DNA of 8,483 bases from an uncultured Eubacteriales bacterium. Lineage in GTDB: Bacteria; Bacillota; Clostridia; Oscillospirales; RGIG7773. The notes below the pieces were generated by a model. It saw nothing but the letters and a program-made list of their open reading frames with translations. It was not told the origin of the DNA and ran no database searches. Position 1 is the first letter of the stretch. Each line of letters begins with the position of its first letter. Below, piece after piece: positions 1 through 5,967 of this stretch. The position numbers and the translations under genes were made by a program. The stretch lies in NCBI GenBank assembly GCA_934541205.1, contig CAKTDK010000068.1, forward strand, positions 1 to 8,483. The letters run 5' to 3'.

Positions 1-1
1 C

Positions 2-370
2 AACAAAACCAAGGAAATTGAAAGAAAAATTTTTCCCGGTTATGTTCTTGTAAAAATGATACTTACAGATGACACATGGTATGTTATAAGAAATATCAGG
101 GGTGTAACCGGTTTTGTCGGAACACACCAGAAACCTGTTCCTCTTACCGAAGAGGAAGCGGAAAAACTCGGTGTTGAAAAAAGAGTTATCGAGGTCAATT
201 ATACCGTCGGCGACAGCGTTAAAATACTTGAAGGACCTTTTACCGGTCATACCGGCGTAGTTGACGAACTTGATGTTGATAAAAACAGCGCTACCGTTAT
301 CGTAGTGATGTTTGGAAGAGAAACTCCTATTGAGTTTGAACTTGACCAGATTGAAATTGTTAAAGAATAG
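2..370 (+). CDS. nusG: Transcription termination/antitermination factor NusG, 3' part only
   Basis: NusG binds the RNA polymerase clamp through its NGN domain, affecting pausing, Rho-dependent termination and transcription-translation coupling. The gene enters from the left edge. The reading frame is open from base 2 and runs to TAG at 368-370, giving 122 residues. The visible part starts inside the NGN domain, with the family-typical FPGYVLVKM and the following TDDTWYVIRN and GVTGFVG stretches. It continues through an acidic linker (LTEEEAEKLG) into a full KOW domain: the VGDSVKILEGPFTGHTGVV core, then FGRETPIEFELDQIE. The first in-frame ATG, at 56, lies inside the conserved NGN domain and is not the start. 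The 5' end lies outside the window. Its place directly upstream of rplK is the standard bacterial order (secE-nusG-rplK-rplA). Confidence 0.97.
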   Translation, partial: NKTKEIERKIFPGYVLVKMILTDDTWYVIRNIRGVTGFVGTHQKPVPLTEEEAEKLGVEKRVIEVNYTVGDSVKILEGPFTGHTGVVDELDVDKNSATVIVVMFGRETPIEFELDQIEIVKE

Positions 371-399
371 GTATAGCTGCGGTTAAAAGCCGTTTGTTA

Positions 400-441
400 T
401 AAAGTGGGAGGAACAAAAATTTATGTTCCGCCGTTTACCAC
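400..441 (+). promoter_or_regulatory. Putative L1-binding operator upstream of rplK (23S rRNA mimic)
   Basis: The nusG-rplK spacer contains GTGGGAGG (404-411), then a local hairpin GGAAC (410-414)/GTTCC (425-429), then GCCG (430-433) and TTTACCAC (434-441). The outer helix is GTGG 404-407 with CCAC 438-441. From memory, the L1-binding region of bacterial 23S rRNA (helices 76-77) has the same order: GUGGGAGG, an intervening helix, GCCG, then AAAUACCAC. L1 is known to repress its own mRNA by binding such a mimic. I infer that this element lets L1 block rplK translation; the Shine-Dalgarno follows about 12 bases after the helix. The same element recurs upstream of rplA. Confidence 0.75.
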
Positions 442-468
442 ATTGTTTACTAAGGAGGTGTAACAATA

Positions 469-894
469 ATGGCACAAAAAGTTGTAGGTTATGTTAAACT
501 TCAGATACCTGCGGGAAAAGCTACTCCACAGCCGCCGGTAGGTCCTGCTTTGGGTCAGCACGGTGTTAACATCGCTGCATTTACCAAAGAGTTTAATGAA
601 AGAACCAAAAATGATATGGGTATGATAATTCCTGTAGTTATCACAGTATATGCTGACCGTTCATTTACATTTATTACAAAAACTCCGCCGGCAGCCGTAT
701 TAATTAAAAAAGCTTGTAATATAGAAACTGCTTCCGGTGAACCTAATAAGAAAAAAGTAGCAAAAATTACTAAAGAACAGGTTCAGAAAATTGCTGAACA
801 GAAAATGCCGGATTTAAATGCCGCAAATATCGAATCTGCTATGAGTATGATTGCCGGCACTGCAAGAAGCATGGGTATTGAAGTTGTTGACTAA
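469..894 (+). CDS. rplK: 50S ribosomal protein L11
   Basis: L11 binds 23S rRNA at the GTPase-associated centre, forms the base of the L10-L12 stalk and is the target region of thiostrepton. The product has 141 residues, the usual length. The N-terminal domain holds the proline-rich PPVGPALGQHGVNI motif (about residues 22-35), followed by FTKEFNERT. The C-terminal RNA-binding domain runs from about residue 70 and includes KTPPAAVLIKKA and the closing IAGTARSMGIEV. The ATG start is set by a strong AAGGAGGTG at 452-460, about 10 bases upstream. The gene is probably co-transcribed with nusG, because no terminator or good promoter is visible in the 98-bp spacer. A likely L1 operator lies just upstream, so regulation would be translational. 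Confidence 0.98.
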   Translation: MAQKVVGYVKLQIPAGKATPQPPVGPALGQHGVNIAAFTKEFNERTKNDMGMIIPVVITVYADRSFTFITKTPPAAVLIKKACNIETASGEPNKKKVAKITKEQVQKIAEQKMPDLNAANIESAMSMIAGTARSMGIEVVD

Positions 895-907
895 TAAAAC
901 TCGCTTC

Positions 908-938
908 TAAAGTGGGAGGTATTTGCCGAAAAAACCAC
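908..938 (+). promoter_or_regulatory. Second putative L1-binding operator, upstream of rplA
   Basis: The rplK-rplA spacer repeats the elements of the site before rplK. TAAAGTGGGAGG at 908-919 is identical over 12 bases to 400-411, and is followed by GCCG (925-928) and ACCAC (934-938). The outer helix is GTGG 912-915 with CCAC 935-938; the inner hairpin is much shorter (GG 918-919 with CC 926-927). The differing inner sequence but conserved ends fit a structured RNA kept by selection rather than a recent direct duplication. The most economical reading is a minimal L1 operator that represses rplA directly. The similarity to the rRNA site is recognised by eye, and binding is inferred. Confidence 0.7.
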
Positions 939-959
939 GAATAAGGAGGATGTATTATC

Positions 960-1649
960 GTGAAAAGAGGAAAAAATTATCAGGACAGCGCTAAGCTGGT
1001 TGATAAAACAAAATTATATGATCCTTCCGAGGCGCTTGATCTTGTTACTAAAACTGCAAAAGCAAAATTTGATGAAACTGTTGAAGCTCATATAAAATTG
1101 GGCGTTGACTCAAGACATGCTGACCAGCAGGTTAGAGGAGCTATCGTTCTTCCTAACGGAACAGGTAAAACAGTAAAGGTTTTGGTATTTGCAAAAGGTG
1201 ATAAAATCAAAGAGGCTGAAGAAGCAGGAGCCGATTATGTTGGTTCCGATGAACTTGTACAGAAAATTCAGGGCGAAAACTGGTTTGATTTTGACGTAGT
1301 TGTTGCAACCCCTGATATGATGGGTGTTGTAGGACGTCTTGGTAAGGTTCTTGGTCCTAAAGGACTTATGCCTAACCCAAAAGCCGGAACAGTATCTATG
1401 GATGTTGCCAGAGCTATTAAGGAAATTAAAGCCGGTAAAATTGAATACCGTCTTGATAAAACAAATATTATTCACTGTCCGATTGGCAAAGTATCTTTCG
1501 GAGCAGAAAAATTACAGGAGAACTTTGATACTTTAATGGCTGCAATAGTAAAAGCAAAACCGTCAGCTTCAAAAGGTCAGTATATTAAAAGCTGCGTTGT
1601 AGCTTCTACTATGGGACCTGGTATTAAAGTAAGTTCTTCCAAATATTAA
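960..1649 (+). CDS. rplA: 50S ribosomal protein L1
   Basis: L1 forms the mobile L1 stalk of the large subunit, helps release deacylated tRNA from the E site, and is a translational repressor of its own operon in many bacteria. The product has 229 residues, the usual bacterial length. Visible hallmarks are the N-terminal YDPSEAL region, VRGAIVLPNGTGK (about residues 58-70), the signature LGPKGLMPNPKAGTV (about 131-145) and the C-terminal STMGPGIKV. The start is GTG at 960, chosen because AAGGAGG (943-949) lies about 10 bases upstream and the translation begins with the family-typical MKRGKNY. The ATG at 950 is out of frame. A putative L1 operator lies directly upstream, so autogenous control is likely. 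Confidence 0.98.
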   Translation: MKRGKNYQDSAKLVDKTKLYDPSEALDLVTKTAKAKFDETVEAHIKLGVDSRHADQQVRGAIVLPNGTGKTVKVLVFAKGDKIKEAEEAGADYVGSDELVQKIQGENWFDFDVVVATPDMMGVVGRLGKVLGPKGLMPNPKAGTVSMDVARAIKEIKAGKIEYRLDKTNIIHCPIGKVSFGAEKLQENFDTLMAAIVKAKPSASKGQYIKSCVVASTMGPGIKVSSSKY

Positions 1650-1651
1650 TA

Positions 1652-1680
1652 TTGACAAGATGATTTTTTTATTGTATAAT
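1652..1680 (+). promoter_or_regulatory. Consensus sigma-A promoter for rplJ-rplL
   Basis: A perfect -35 TTGACA (1652-1657) and a perfect -10 TATAAT (1675-1680) are separated by exactly 17 bases. The promoter begins two bases after the rplA stop codon. Transcription should start near 1687, producing the L10 leader. Such a strong promoter fits the need for several copies of L7/L12 per ribosome, although rplJL may also receive read-through from upstream. Confidence 0.93.
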
Positions 1681-1686
1681 GATTAT

Positions 1687-1797
1687 GTTATACATTCCAA
1701 AGACAGTAGGTGCGAAAGCTTAAATTTGCCTGCCGAGGAGATATATCTATTTTGAGTAATAGCTTTATCAGCTCCTCGGTGTGCCGGGGAGCTTTTT
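1687..1797 (+). ncRNA. L10 leader (autoregulatory mRNA leader of rplJL)
   Basis: The 5' untranslated region of rplJ has the hallmarks of the Firmicutes L10 leader. An AGACAGTAGGTGCGAAAGC segment (1701-1719) is followed by TTTGCCTGCCGAGGAG (1725-1740), where AGGT can pair with GCCT, and a terminator hairpin lies further on. In the known family the L10(L12)4 complex binds the upstream domain and so favours early termination when stalk protein is in excess. Here CCGAGGAG (1733-1740) is perfectly complementary to CTCCTCGG (1772-1779), which is also the left arm of the terminator. Two mutually exclusive structures are therefore possible. Leader identity rests on position plus motifs, not on a covariance search. 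Confidence 0.88.
1770..1797 (+). terminator. Rho-independent attenuator in the L10 leader
   Basis: AGCTCCTCGG (1770-1779) pairs with CCGGGGAGCT (1784-1793) through 10 pairs, one of them a G-U wobble. The loop is TGTG and a T-run begins at 1794. The hairpin stands 29 bases before the rplJ start codon, so it can only work as a conditional terminator. The competing antiterminator helix is 1733-1740 with 1772-1779. Confidence 0.9.
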
Positions 1798-1826
1798 ATT
1801 TACTGTAATTAACCGGAGGTGAGAAA

Positions 1827-2345
1827 ATGCCAAGCGAAAAAATTCTTTCCAAAAAACAGGAAATCGTTAATGAGTTAGCTGAAAAAATGCAGTCTTCTGT
1901 TGCAGGCGTACTTGTTGATTATAAGGGTATAACTGTTGAAGAAGATACTCAGCTTAGAAATAAATTTAGAGAAGCAGGGGTAGAATACAAAGTTGTAAAA
2001 AATACTCTTACTCGTTTTGCTGCTGAAAAAATCGGTTTTGATTTCGGAGATGTTTTAAACGGAACTACAGCTCTTGCTGTAAGCGCTGAAGATCCTGTTG
2101 CTCCTGCTAAAATCATTGCTGAATTTGCTAAGACAAAAGAAAGCTATGCCATTAAATCAGGTTTCTTAGAAGGTAAAGTTATTTCTGTTGATGAGATAAA
2201 AGCTTTATCAAAAATTCCTTCAAGAGAAGGTCTTATTGCTCAGGTTTTGTATGGTTTCAATGCACCGCTTACAAAATTTGCTTATGCTATCAATGCAATT
2301 AAAGAACAGCTGGAAAATTCAGAAACAGCTGAAGTAACTGAATAA
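1827..2345 (+). CDS. rplJ: 50S ribosomal protein L10
   Basis: L10 anchors L7/L12 dimers to the ribosome beside L11 and, with L12, represses its own mRNA. The product has 172 residues, a typical length. The N-terminal rRNA-binding domain shows the family-typical AGVLVDYKGITVEE (about residues 26-39), LRNKFREAGVEYKVVKNTL (about 43-61) and an NGTTALAV segment. The C-terminal part has a LSKIPSREGLIAQVLYGFNAP stretch leading to a terminal helix (about 148-166) that binds L12 dimers in known structures. The ATG follows GGAGGTGA (1815-1822) at good spacing. The gene is preceded by its own promoter and L10 leader and followed 29 bases later by rplL. Confidence 0.98.
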   Translation: MPSEKILSKKQEIVNELAEKMQSSVAGVLVDYKGITVEEDTQLRNKFREAGVEYKVVKNTLTRFAAEKIGFDFGDVLNGTTALAVSAEDPVAPAKIIAEFAKTKESYAIKSGFLEGKVISVDEIKALSKIPSREGLIAQVLYGFNAPLTKFAYAINAIKEQLENSETAEVTE

Positions 2346-2374
2346 AAAAATTATATTTATGGAGGTAAATTATA

Positions 2375-2752
2375 ATGGCTTCTGAAAAAGTATTAAAATT
2401 AATAGAAGATGTTAAAGAATTAAAAGTATTGGAACTTGCTGAATTGGTATCAGCGCTTGAAGAGGAATTCGGAGTATCTGCTACTCCTGCTGCTGTTGCT
2501 GTTGCTGCACCTGCTGAAGGCGGAGCTGCTGCTGCAGAAAAAACTGACTTTGATGTTGTTCTTGCTGAAATAGGCGGATCAAAAATCAATGTTATCAAAG
2601 CTGTAAGAGAAATTACAGGTCTTGGCTTAAAAGAAGCTAAAGAACTTGTTGACAACGCTCCTAAAACTATTAAAGAAGGCGTTGCCAAAGATGATGCTGA
2701 AGCTATGAAAGCTAAACTTGAAGAAGTTGGCGCTAAAGTTGAGCTTAAATAA
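2375..2752 (+). CDS. rplL: 50S ribosomal protein L7/L12
   Basis: L7/L12 is the multicopy stalk protein that recruits and stimulates the translational GTPases. The product has 125 residues, near the usual 120-125. The N-terminal dimerisation domain (about 1-35) contains KVLKLIEDVKELKVLELAELV. It is followed by an Ala/Pro-rich flexible hinge (about 39-56, ATPAAVAVAAPAEGG) and the C-terminal globular domain from about 58: KTDFDVVL, KINVIKAVREITGLGLKEAK, LVDNAP, then AMKAKLEEVGAKVELK. The hinge is encoded by repeated GCT/GTT codons. The ATG follows GGAGGT at 2361-2366. The gene shares the rplJ promoter and ends in a strong terminator, with no rpoB behind it. Confidence 0.98.
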   Translation: MASEKVLKLIEDVKELKVLELAELVSALEEEFGVSATPAAVAVAAPAEGGAAAAEKTDFDVVLAEIGGSKINVIKAVREITGLGLKEAKELVDNAPKTIKEGVAKDDAEAMKAKLEEVGAKVELK

Positions 2753-2767
2753 GTTTAATATTTATTT

Positions 2768-2807
2768 AAAAAGCAGAAACCGATGTTTAATCGGTTTCTG
2801 CTTTTTT
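2768..2807 (+). terminator. Strong intrinsic terminator after rplL
   Basis: A 17-nt left arm (2768-2784) is perfectly complementary to 2790-2806 around the loop GTTTA. The GC-containing core is GCAGAAACCGAT, and the right arm ends in a run of six T. The A-run on the left side could also make it function for transcription from the right. It closes the ribosomal-protein cluster. Confidence 0.95.
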
Positions 2808-3142
2808 ATCGGATTTTAATATTGTCGGATTACTGTTAATTACAAAACGTATACAGTTATTTTAATATAAGGTAATATGGTTTTGCAATATTTTTAAGAT
2901 ATATAAATTATTTTATAAAATTTTTTTCATTCAATGTAAGTTTTTATAATTATATTGTTAAAAATTTTTATATGATTTTATTTTGAGCATAATAAAAATA
3001 TTTACACTTTTTATAAAATTTTAAAAATAAATAGACAATATTGTTATTTCGTGCTATTATTTCATTTGTATTTTATATTTACAGTTATATTAATGATTTT
3101 TTCGGAATATCTTTTAATAACAAAATATTCGGAGAAATTATT
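2808..3142. other. AT-rich intergenic region, no gene seen
   Basis: This stretch separates the ribosomal-protein cluster from cwlD. It is strikingly A/T-rich, with long T and A runs, and no reading frame has a ribosome binding site and protein-like composition. The only structure I can support is the promoter at about 3032-3060. The open frame that continues upstream of cwlD from a TTG at 3041 has no Shine-Dalgarno and overlaps that promoter. Confidence 0.7.
3032..3060 (+). promoter_or_regulatory. Probable sigma-A promoter with extended -10 for cwlD-radA
   Basis: A -35-like TAGACA (3032-3037) and a -10-like TATTAT (3055-3060) are 17 bases apart, and TGC immediately before the -10 supplies an extended -10 TGn. 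A start near 3067 would give a leader of about 75 bases before the ATG at 3143. In Bacillus, cwlD is under sporulation sigma-factor control, but I could not find a convincing sigma-E or sigma-G element here. This AT-rich background makes chance matches common. Confidence 0.5.
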
Positions 3143-3868
3143 ATGATATTTATTTTGAAAAAAAAGTCTTTTTTTGTTTTGATTTTTGTTATTATAAGTG
3201 CTATAATCTTAAGTGGTATGCTTATAAATATAAATAGTGTAAATATAAGCAGTGATGACAGACTTACCGTTATAGTAGATCCGGGTCACGGAGGAGAAGA
3301 CGGAGGAGCTGTCGGAATAGATAATACCATAGAGAAAGATTTAAACTTGCTTTATGCAAATGATTTAAAAGATTATCTTGAACTTTTGGGGTATAATGTT
3401 ATAATGACCCGCGATAAAGATATAGCTATTTATGATAAGGGATGTACTACAATAAGAGAAAAAAAGTCGTCTGATTTACATAATAGATTAAATATGACAA
3501 AGAATATCAAGAACGCAATCTTTATAAGTATTCATATGAATAAGTATCCTCAGGAAAAATATTATGGTTCGCAAATATTTTACGGAGGAAAAAATGAAAA
3601 AAGTAAGGTGCTTGGTCAAATTATTTCAGATAATTTTTTAAAGTATATCGATTCTGAAAATAAAAGAGAATTAAAACAGGTAGGAAAAGAAATCTTTATA
3701 GTATATAATAGCCAGATACCTACGGTTTTGATAGAATGTGGATTTGTTTCAAACAGTAATGAAATAAAGCTTTTGAAAACAAAGGAATATCGTGAAAAAA
3801 TGATGATGACAGCGGCGTTATCTGTTATAGAATATGAAAAAAGTCTGGGGGAATCTAATGAAAACTAA
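3143..3868 (+). CDS. cwlD: CwlD-type N-acetylmuramoyl-L-alanine amidase (spore cortex)
   Basis: This is a zinc amidase of the Amidase_3 family that cleaves the bond between muramic acid and L-alanine. CwlD acts on forespore peptidoglycan, where with a PdaA deacetylase it makes the muramic-delta-lactam that marks the cortex for germination enzymes. The product has 241 residues, close to B. subtilis CwlD. An N-terminal membrane/signal segment covers about 9-30. Expected zinc ligands are His49 in DPGHGG, Glu64 in TIEKDLNL and His131 in SIHMN; the catalytic Glu198 lies in PTVLIECGFVSN. The YYGSQIFY segment after SIHMN resembles CwlD more than vegetative amidases. I chose ATG 3143 because GGAG (3131-3134) precedes it and translation begins just before the membrane segment. 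The gene overlaps radA by 11 bases. Another short membrane amidase of the family is the alternative. Confidence 0.85.
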   Translation: MIFILKKKSFFVLIFVIISAIILSGMLININSVNISSDDRLTVIVDPGHGGEDGGAVGIDNTIEKDLNLLYANDLKDYLELLGYNVIMTRDKDIAIYDKGCTTIREKKSSDLHNRLNMTKNIKNAIFISIHMNKYPQEKYYGSQIFYGGKNEKSKVLGQIISDNFLKYIDSENKRELKQVGKEIFIVYNSQIPTVLIECGFVSNSNEIKLLKTKEYREKMMMTAALSVIEYEKSLGESNEN

Positions 3869-5216
3869 ATTTGTTTGTCAGCAATGTGGATTTGAAACGA
3901 CAAAATGGCTTGGTAAATGCCCCGACTGCGGTGAATGGAATTCTCTTCTTGAGGAAGCCGCCCCGTCAAAAGATATAATAAAGCCTAAAACCAATGTTGT
4001 AAAAAGAAATCTGGAAATTACATCAATAAATGAAATGGATTTTAATGATGATGTAAGATTTGATACAGGGGAAAAAGAATTAAACAGAGTACTCGGAGGA
4101 GGAATTGTAAAAGGTTCGCTAGTTCTTGTAGGAGGCGCCCCAGGAATAGGAAAATCGACGCTTCTTTTGCAGATATGCCAGTATGTAAGCTGCAGATTAA
4201 AAACTCTTTATATATCCGGAGAGGAATCTCAAAGGCAAATAAAACTTCGCGCAAAAAGATTAAATGTTGAAAATAATAATTTATATATAATAAGTGATAT
4301 AGATATAGATTCTATTTGTGATACAATAGTAAAAGAACAGCCCGGATTTGTAATAATAGATTCAATACAGACAATGTATAAGCAAGGGATAACCTCTTCG
4401 CCGGGCAGTGTTTCACAGATACGGGAAGCTACAAATTCTCTTATGCGTATTGCAAAAGAACAGGGAATACCGATATTTATTGTAGGGCATATAAATAAAG
4501 ACGGAAATTTAGCGGGGCCAAAAATTCTTGAGCATATGGTAGATACCGTACTTTATTTTGAAGGAGATAACGAAACTAATTATAGGATACTCAGAACAGT
4601 AAAAAATCGTTTCGGTGCTACAAATGAAATAGGCGTTTTTGATATGACTGACAAAGGTCTTGTAGCAGTTGAAAATCCGTCGAAAATGATGCTTGACGGA
4701 AGACCTTTAAATGTATCGGGGACAAGCATTACTTGTATGATGGAAGGCAGCAGATCAATTTTATCGGAGGTTCAGTCTTTGACAACTCCAAGTACGCTTG
4801 CTTCACCCAGGAGGATGTCAACTGGTCTTGATTACAGCAGGCTTGCCATGCTTTTAGCTGTACTTGAAAAAAGAGCGGGGTTATATACCTCTAATCAGGA
4901 TGTTTATGTAAATGCTGTAGGAGGGTTAAAACTTTTTGAGCCGGCTACCGATTTTTCTATTTGTATAGCTCTTGCGTCTGCTATCCGTGATATTCCGGCG
5001 GATAAAGACTGTGTTGTTGTAGGAGAGGTAGGACTTGCCGGAGAAATAAGATCTGTAAGCAGTATAGACCTTCGTATCAGAGAGGCCTCCCGTATGGGAT
5101 TTAAAAAAATATATGTGCCTTACAGAAATAAAATAACTGCCAATGAAAATATTGAAATAATAAGAATATCCAATTTAAAAGAAGGAATTCAAAAAATTAT
5201 TAATAAAGGGGAATAG
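3858..5216 (+). CDS. radA: DNA repair protein RadA
   Basis: RadA (Sms) is a RecA-like, DnaB-type ATPase that drives branch migration of recombination intermediates and D-loop extension in DNA repair and transformation. The product has 452 residues, the normal length. Domains in order are: a C4 zinc finger (Cys7, Cys10, Cys21, Cys24); the ATPase core with Walker A GAPGIGKST (93-101), Walker B FVIIDS (164-169) and the RadA-specific KNRFG (249-253); and a C-terminal Lon-protease-like domain (about 275-450) with DVYVNAVGGLKL and VVVGEVGLAGEIR. The ATG at 3858 follows GGGGGA (3847-3852) and puts the zinc finger at the family position; an in-frame ATG at 3834 lies inside cwlD and has no good ribosome site. 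The 11-base overlap with cwlD suggests translational coupling. In many Firmicutes radA sits with clpC and disA, which are not seen here. Confidence 0.97.
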   Translation: MKTKFVCQQCGFETTKWLGKCPDCGEWNSLLEEAAPSKDIIKPKTNVVKRNLEITSINEMDFNDDVRFDTGEKELNRVLGGGIVKGSLVLVGGAPGIGKSTLLLQICQYVSCRLKTLYISGEESQRQIKLRAKRLNVENNNLYIISDIDIDSICDTIVKEQPGFVIIDSIQTMYKQGITSSPGSVSQIREATNSLMRIAKEQGIPIFIVGHINKDGNLAGPKILEHMVDTVLYFEGDNETNYRILRTVKNRFGATNEIGVFDMTDKGLVAVENPSKMMLDGRPLNVSGTSITCMMEGSRSILSEVQSLTTPSTLASPRRMSTGLDYSRLAMLLAVLEKRAGLYTSNQDVYVNAVGGLKLFEPATDFSICIALASAIRDIPADKDCVVVGEVGLAGEIRSVSSIDLRIREASRMGFKKIYVPYRNKITANENIEIIRISNLKEGIQKIINKGE

Positions 5217-5218
5217 CA

Positions 5219-5905
5219 ATGGGAAGAAGATATAAAACAACAAAAAAATCAAGTTCATCAAAAACTGAAGGAAAAGTACGTATAAAGCCTGTAATTATTA
5301 CTTCTGTTGTGGCTCTTTTACTTGGACTTTTGATAATTGAAGTGTATTATATTTTAAATACAAGAATAGGCGGAAAACTGCTTCATAATAATGATAATTT
5401 CGCTATTCATACTCTTGAAGACGGACATAAGGTTTTTCCGGTAGATTATGTTTTTAAAACTGCCGATAATAAAGATTTGATAATATCTGAAAAATCAAAA
5501 GGAAAAGAAAATATTATAATAAATTTCTTTAACAGTGCAACTGAACCTTGTTTGGATATAATGAAAGAAATTAATGAGTTAAAAACAAAGCTTCCTAATA
5601 CCTATATAATTAATATAAATGTCGGTGACGATATTCCCATTATAGAAGGCTATATAAAAGATAATTCTCTTGATATAGACCTTAATGATGTAATTGTAGA
5701 TTTGGATATGAAAATGTTTAAAGAATTTGGTTATGAAGGTATGCCGGTTTTGACAGTTATAGATGACGATGGTACGATTTTGGGCGAAATAAAAGACAGT
5801 TATTCTGCTTCTGAAATTGCAAACAGTTATGAAGGTATTATATCTATGGATAATGTTACTGAAGAAGACGGAGAAGATGATATTTCTGCTGTGCTTGACA
5901 GTTAA
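5219..5905 (+). CDS. Membrane-anchored thioredoxin-like protein with TEPC active-site variant
   Basis: The function is unknown. The 228-residue product has a basic N-terminus (about 1-24, rich in Lys, Arg and Ser), one transmembrane helix (about 24-46) and a domain predicted to lie outside the membrane. That domain resembles TlpA/ResA-type thioredoxins: a strand IIINFF (99-104), then NSATEPC (105-111) followed by a helix, and a cis-proline loop GMPVLTVIDDDG (174-185). In the usual WCxxC motif the first Cys would stand where Thr108 is; only Cys111 remains, and it is the sole Cys of the protein. A normal dithiol reaction is therefore impossible within one chain. The C-terminus is acidic (EEDGEDD). 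The gene begins two bases after the radA stop, with AAAGGGGAA upstream, and ends at a strong terminator, so it is the last gene of the cwlD-radA unit. Fold assignment is by eye. Confidence 0.75.
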   Translation: MGRRYKTTKKSSSSKTEGKVRIKPVIITSVVALLLGLLIIEVYYILNTRIGGKLLHNNDNFAIHTLEDGHKVFPVDYVFKTADNKDLIISEKSKGKENIIINFFNSATEPCLDIMKEINELKTKLPNTYIININVGDDIPIIEGYIKDNSLDIDLNDVIVDLDMKMFKEFGYEGMPVLTVIDDDGTILGEIKDSYSASEIANSYEGIISMDNVTEEDGEDDISAVLDS

Positions 5906-5942
5906 AATAAATACCCTGTATTTTTTACAGGGTATTTATTTT
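5904..5942 (+). terminator. Intrinsic terminator closing the cwlD-radA unit
   Basis: A 17-nt arm (5904-5920) is perfectly complementary to 5926-5942 around a TTTTT loop. The core is TACCCTGTA/TACAGGGTA, flanked by A-rich and T-rich arms. The hairpin begins at the stop codon of the preceding gene. The A-rich left flank and T-rich right flank are compatible with activity in both directions. Confidence 0.92.
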
Positions 5943-5967
5943 ATTATGTGGTAAAATTTTATTTTTG

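Noticed and set aside
381..394. Possible small hairpin CGGT/GCCG in the nusG-rplK spacer
   Set aside because: Only about four pairs including a G-T, with no T-run. Too weak to call a terminator.
1110..1475. Open frame on the minus strand inside rplA
   Set aside because: It lies wholly opposite the conserved L1 coding sequence, has no ribosome site, and its product looks like non-coding translation rich in Asn, Phe and Cys.
1339..1536. Short + strand open frame in another frame inside rplA
   Set aside because: It overlaps the conserved signature region of L1 and resembles no recognisable protein; a frame shadow.
2484..2540. Repeat-like GCTGTT/GCTGCT tract
   Set aside because: It encodes the Ala-rich flexible hinge normal for L7/L12, so it is not an independent repeat element.
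2299..2688. Minus-strand open frame opposite rplL
   Set aside because: Its Ala/Ser-rich stretch is the complement of the GCT/GTT-rich hinge of L7/L12, which leaves few stops on the other strand. No start signals.
2883..2911. TTGCAA with nearby TATAAA as a promoter
   Set aside because: The spacing to TATAAA is only 13 bases and the 17-base position is a poor -10. Such partial matches are expected in this AT-rich stretch.
3041..3142. N-terminal extension of cwlD from TTG at 3041
   Set aside because: There is no Shine-Dalgarno, the extension overlaps a probable promoter, and it would put extra Phe/Tyr/Ile-rich sequence before an already typical signal/membrane segment. ATG 3143 with GGAG is better.
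3834..3857. Longer radA start at ATG 3834
   Set aside because: It adds eight residues unlike the family and lacks a good ribosome site, while ATG 3858 follows GGGGGA and begins with the standard MKTKFVCQQC.
4042..4254. Minus-strand open frame inside radA
   Set aside because: It is opposite the Walker A region of RadA, with no start signal and no recognisable content.
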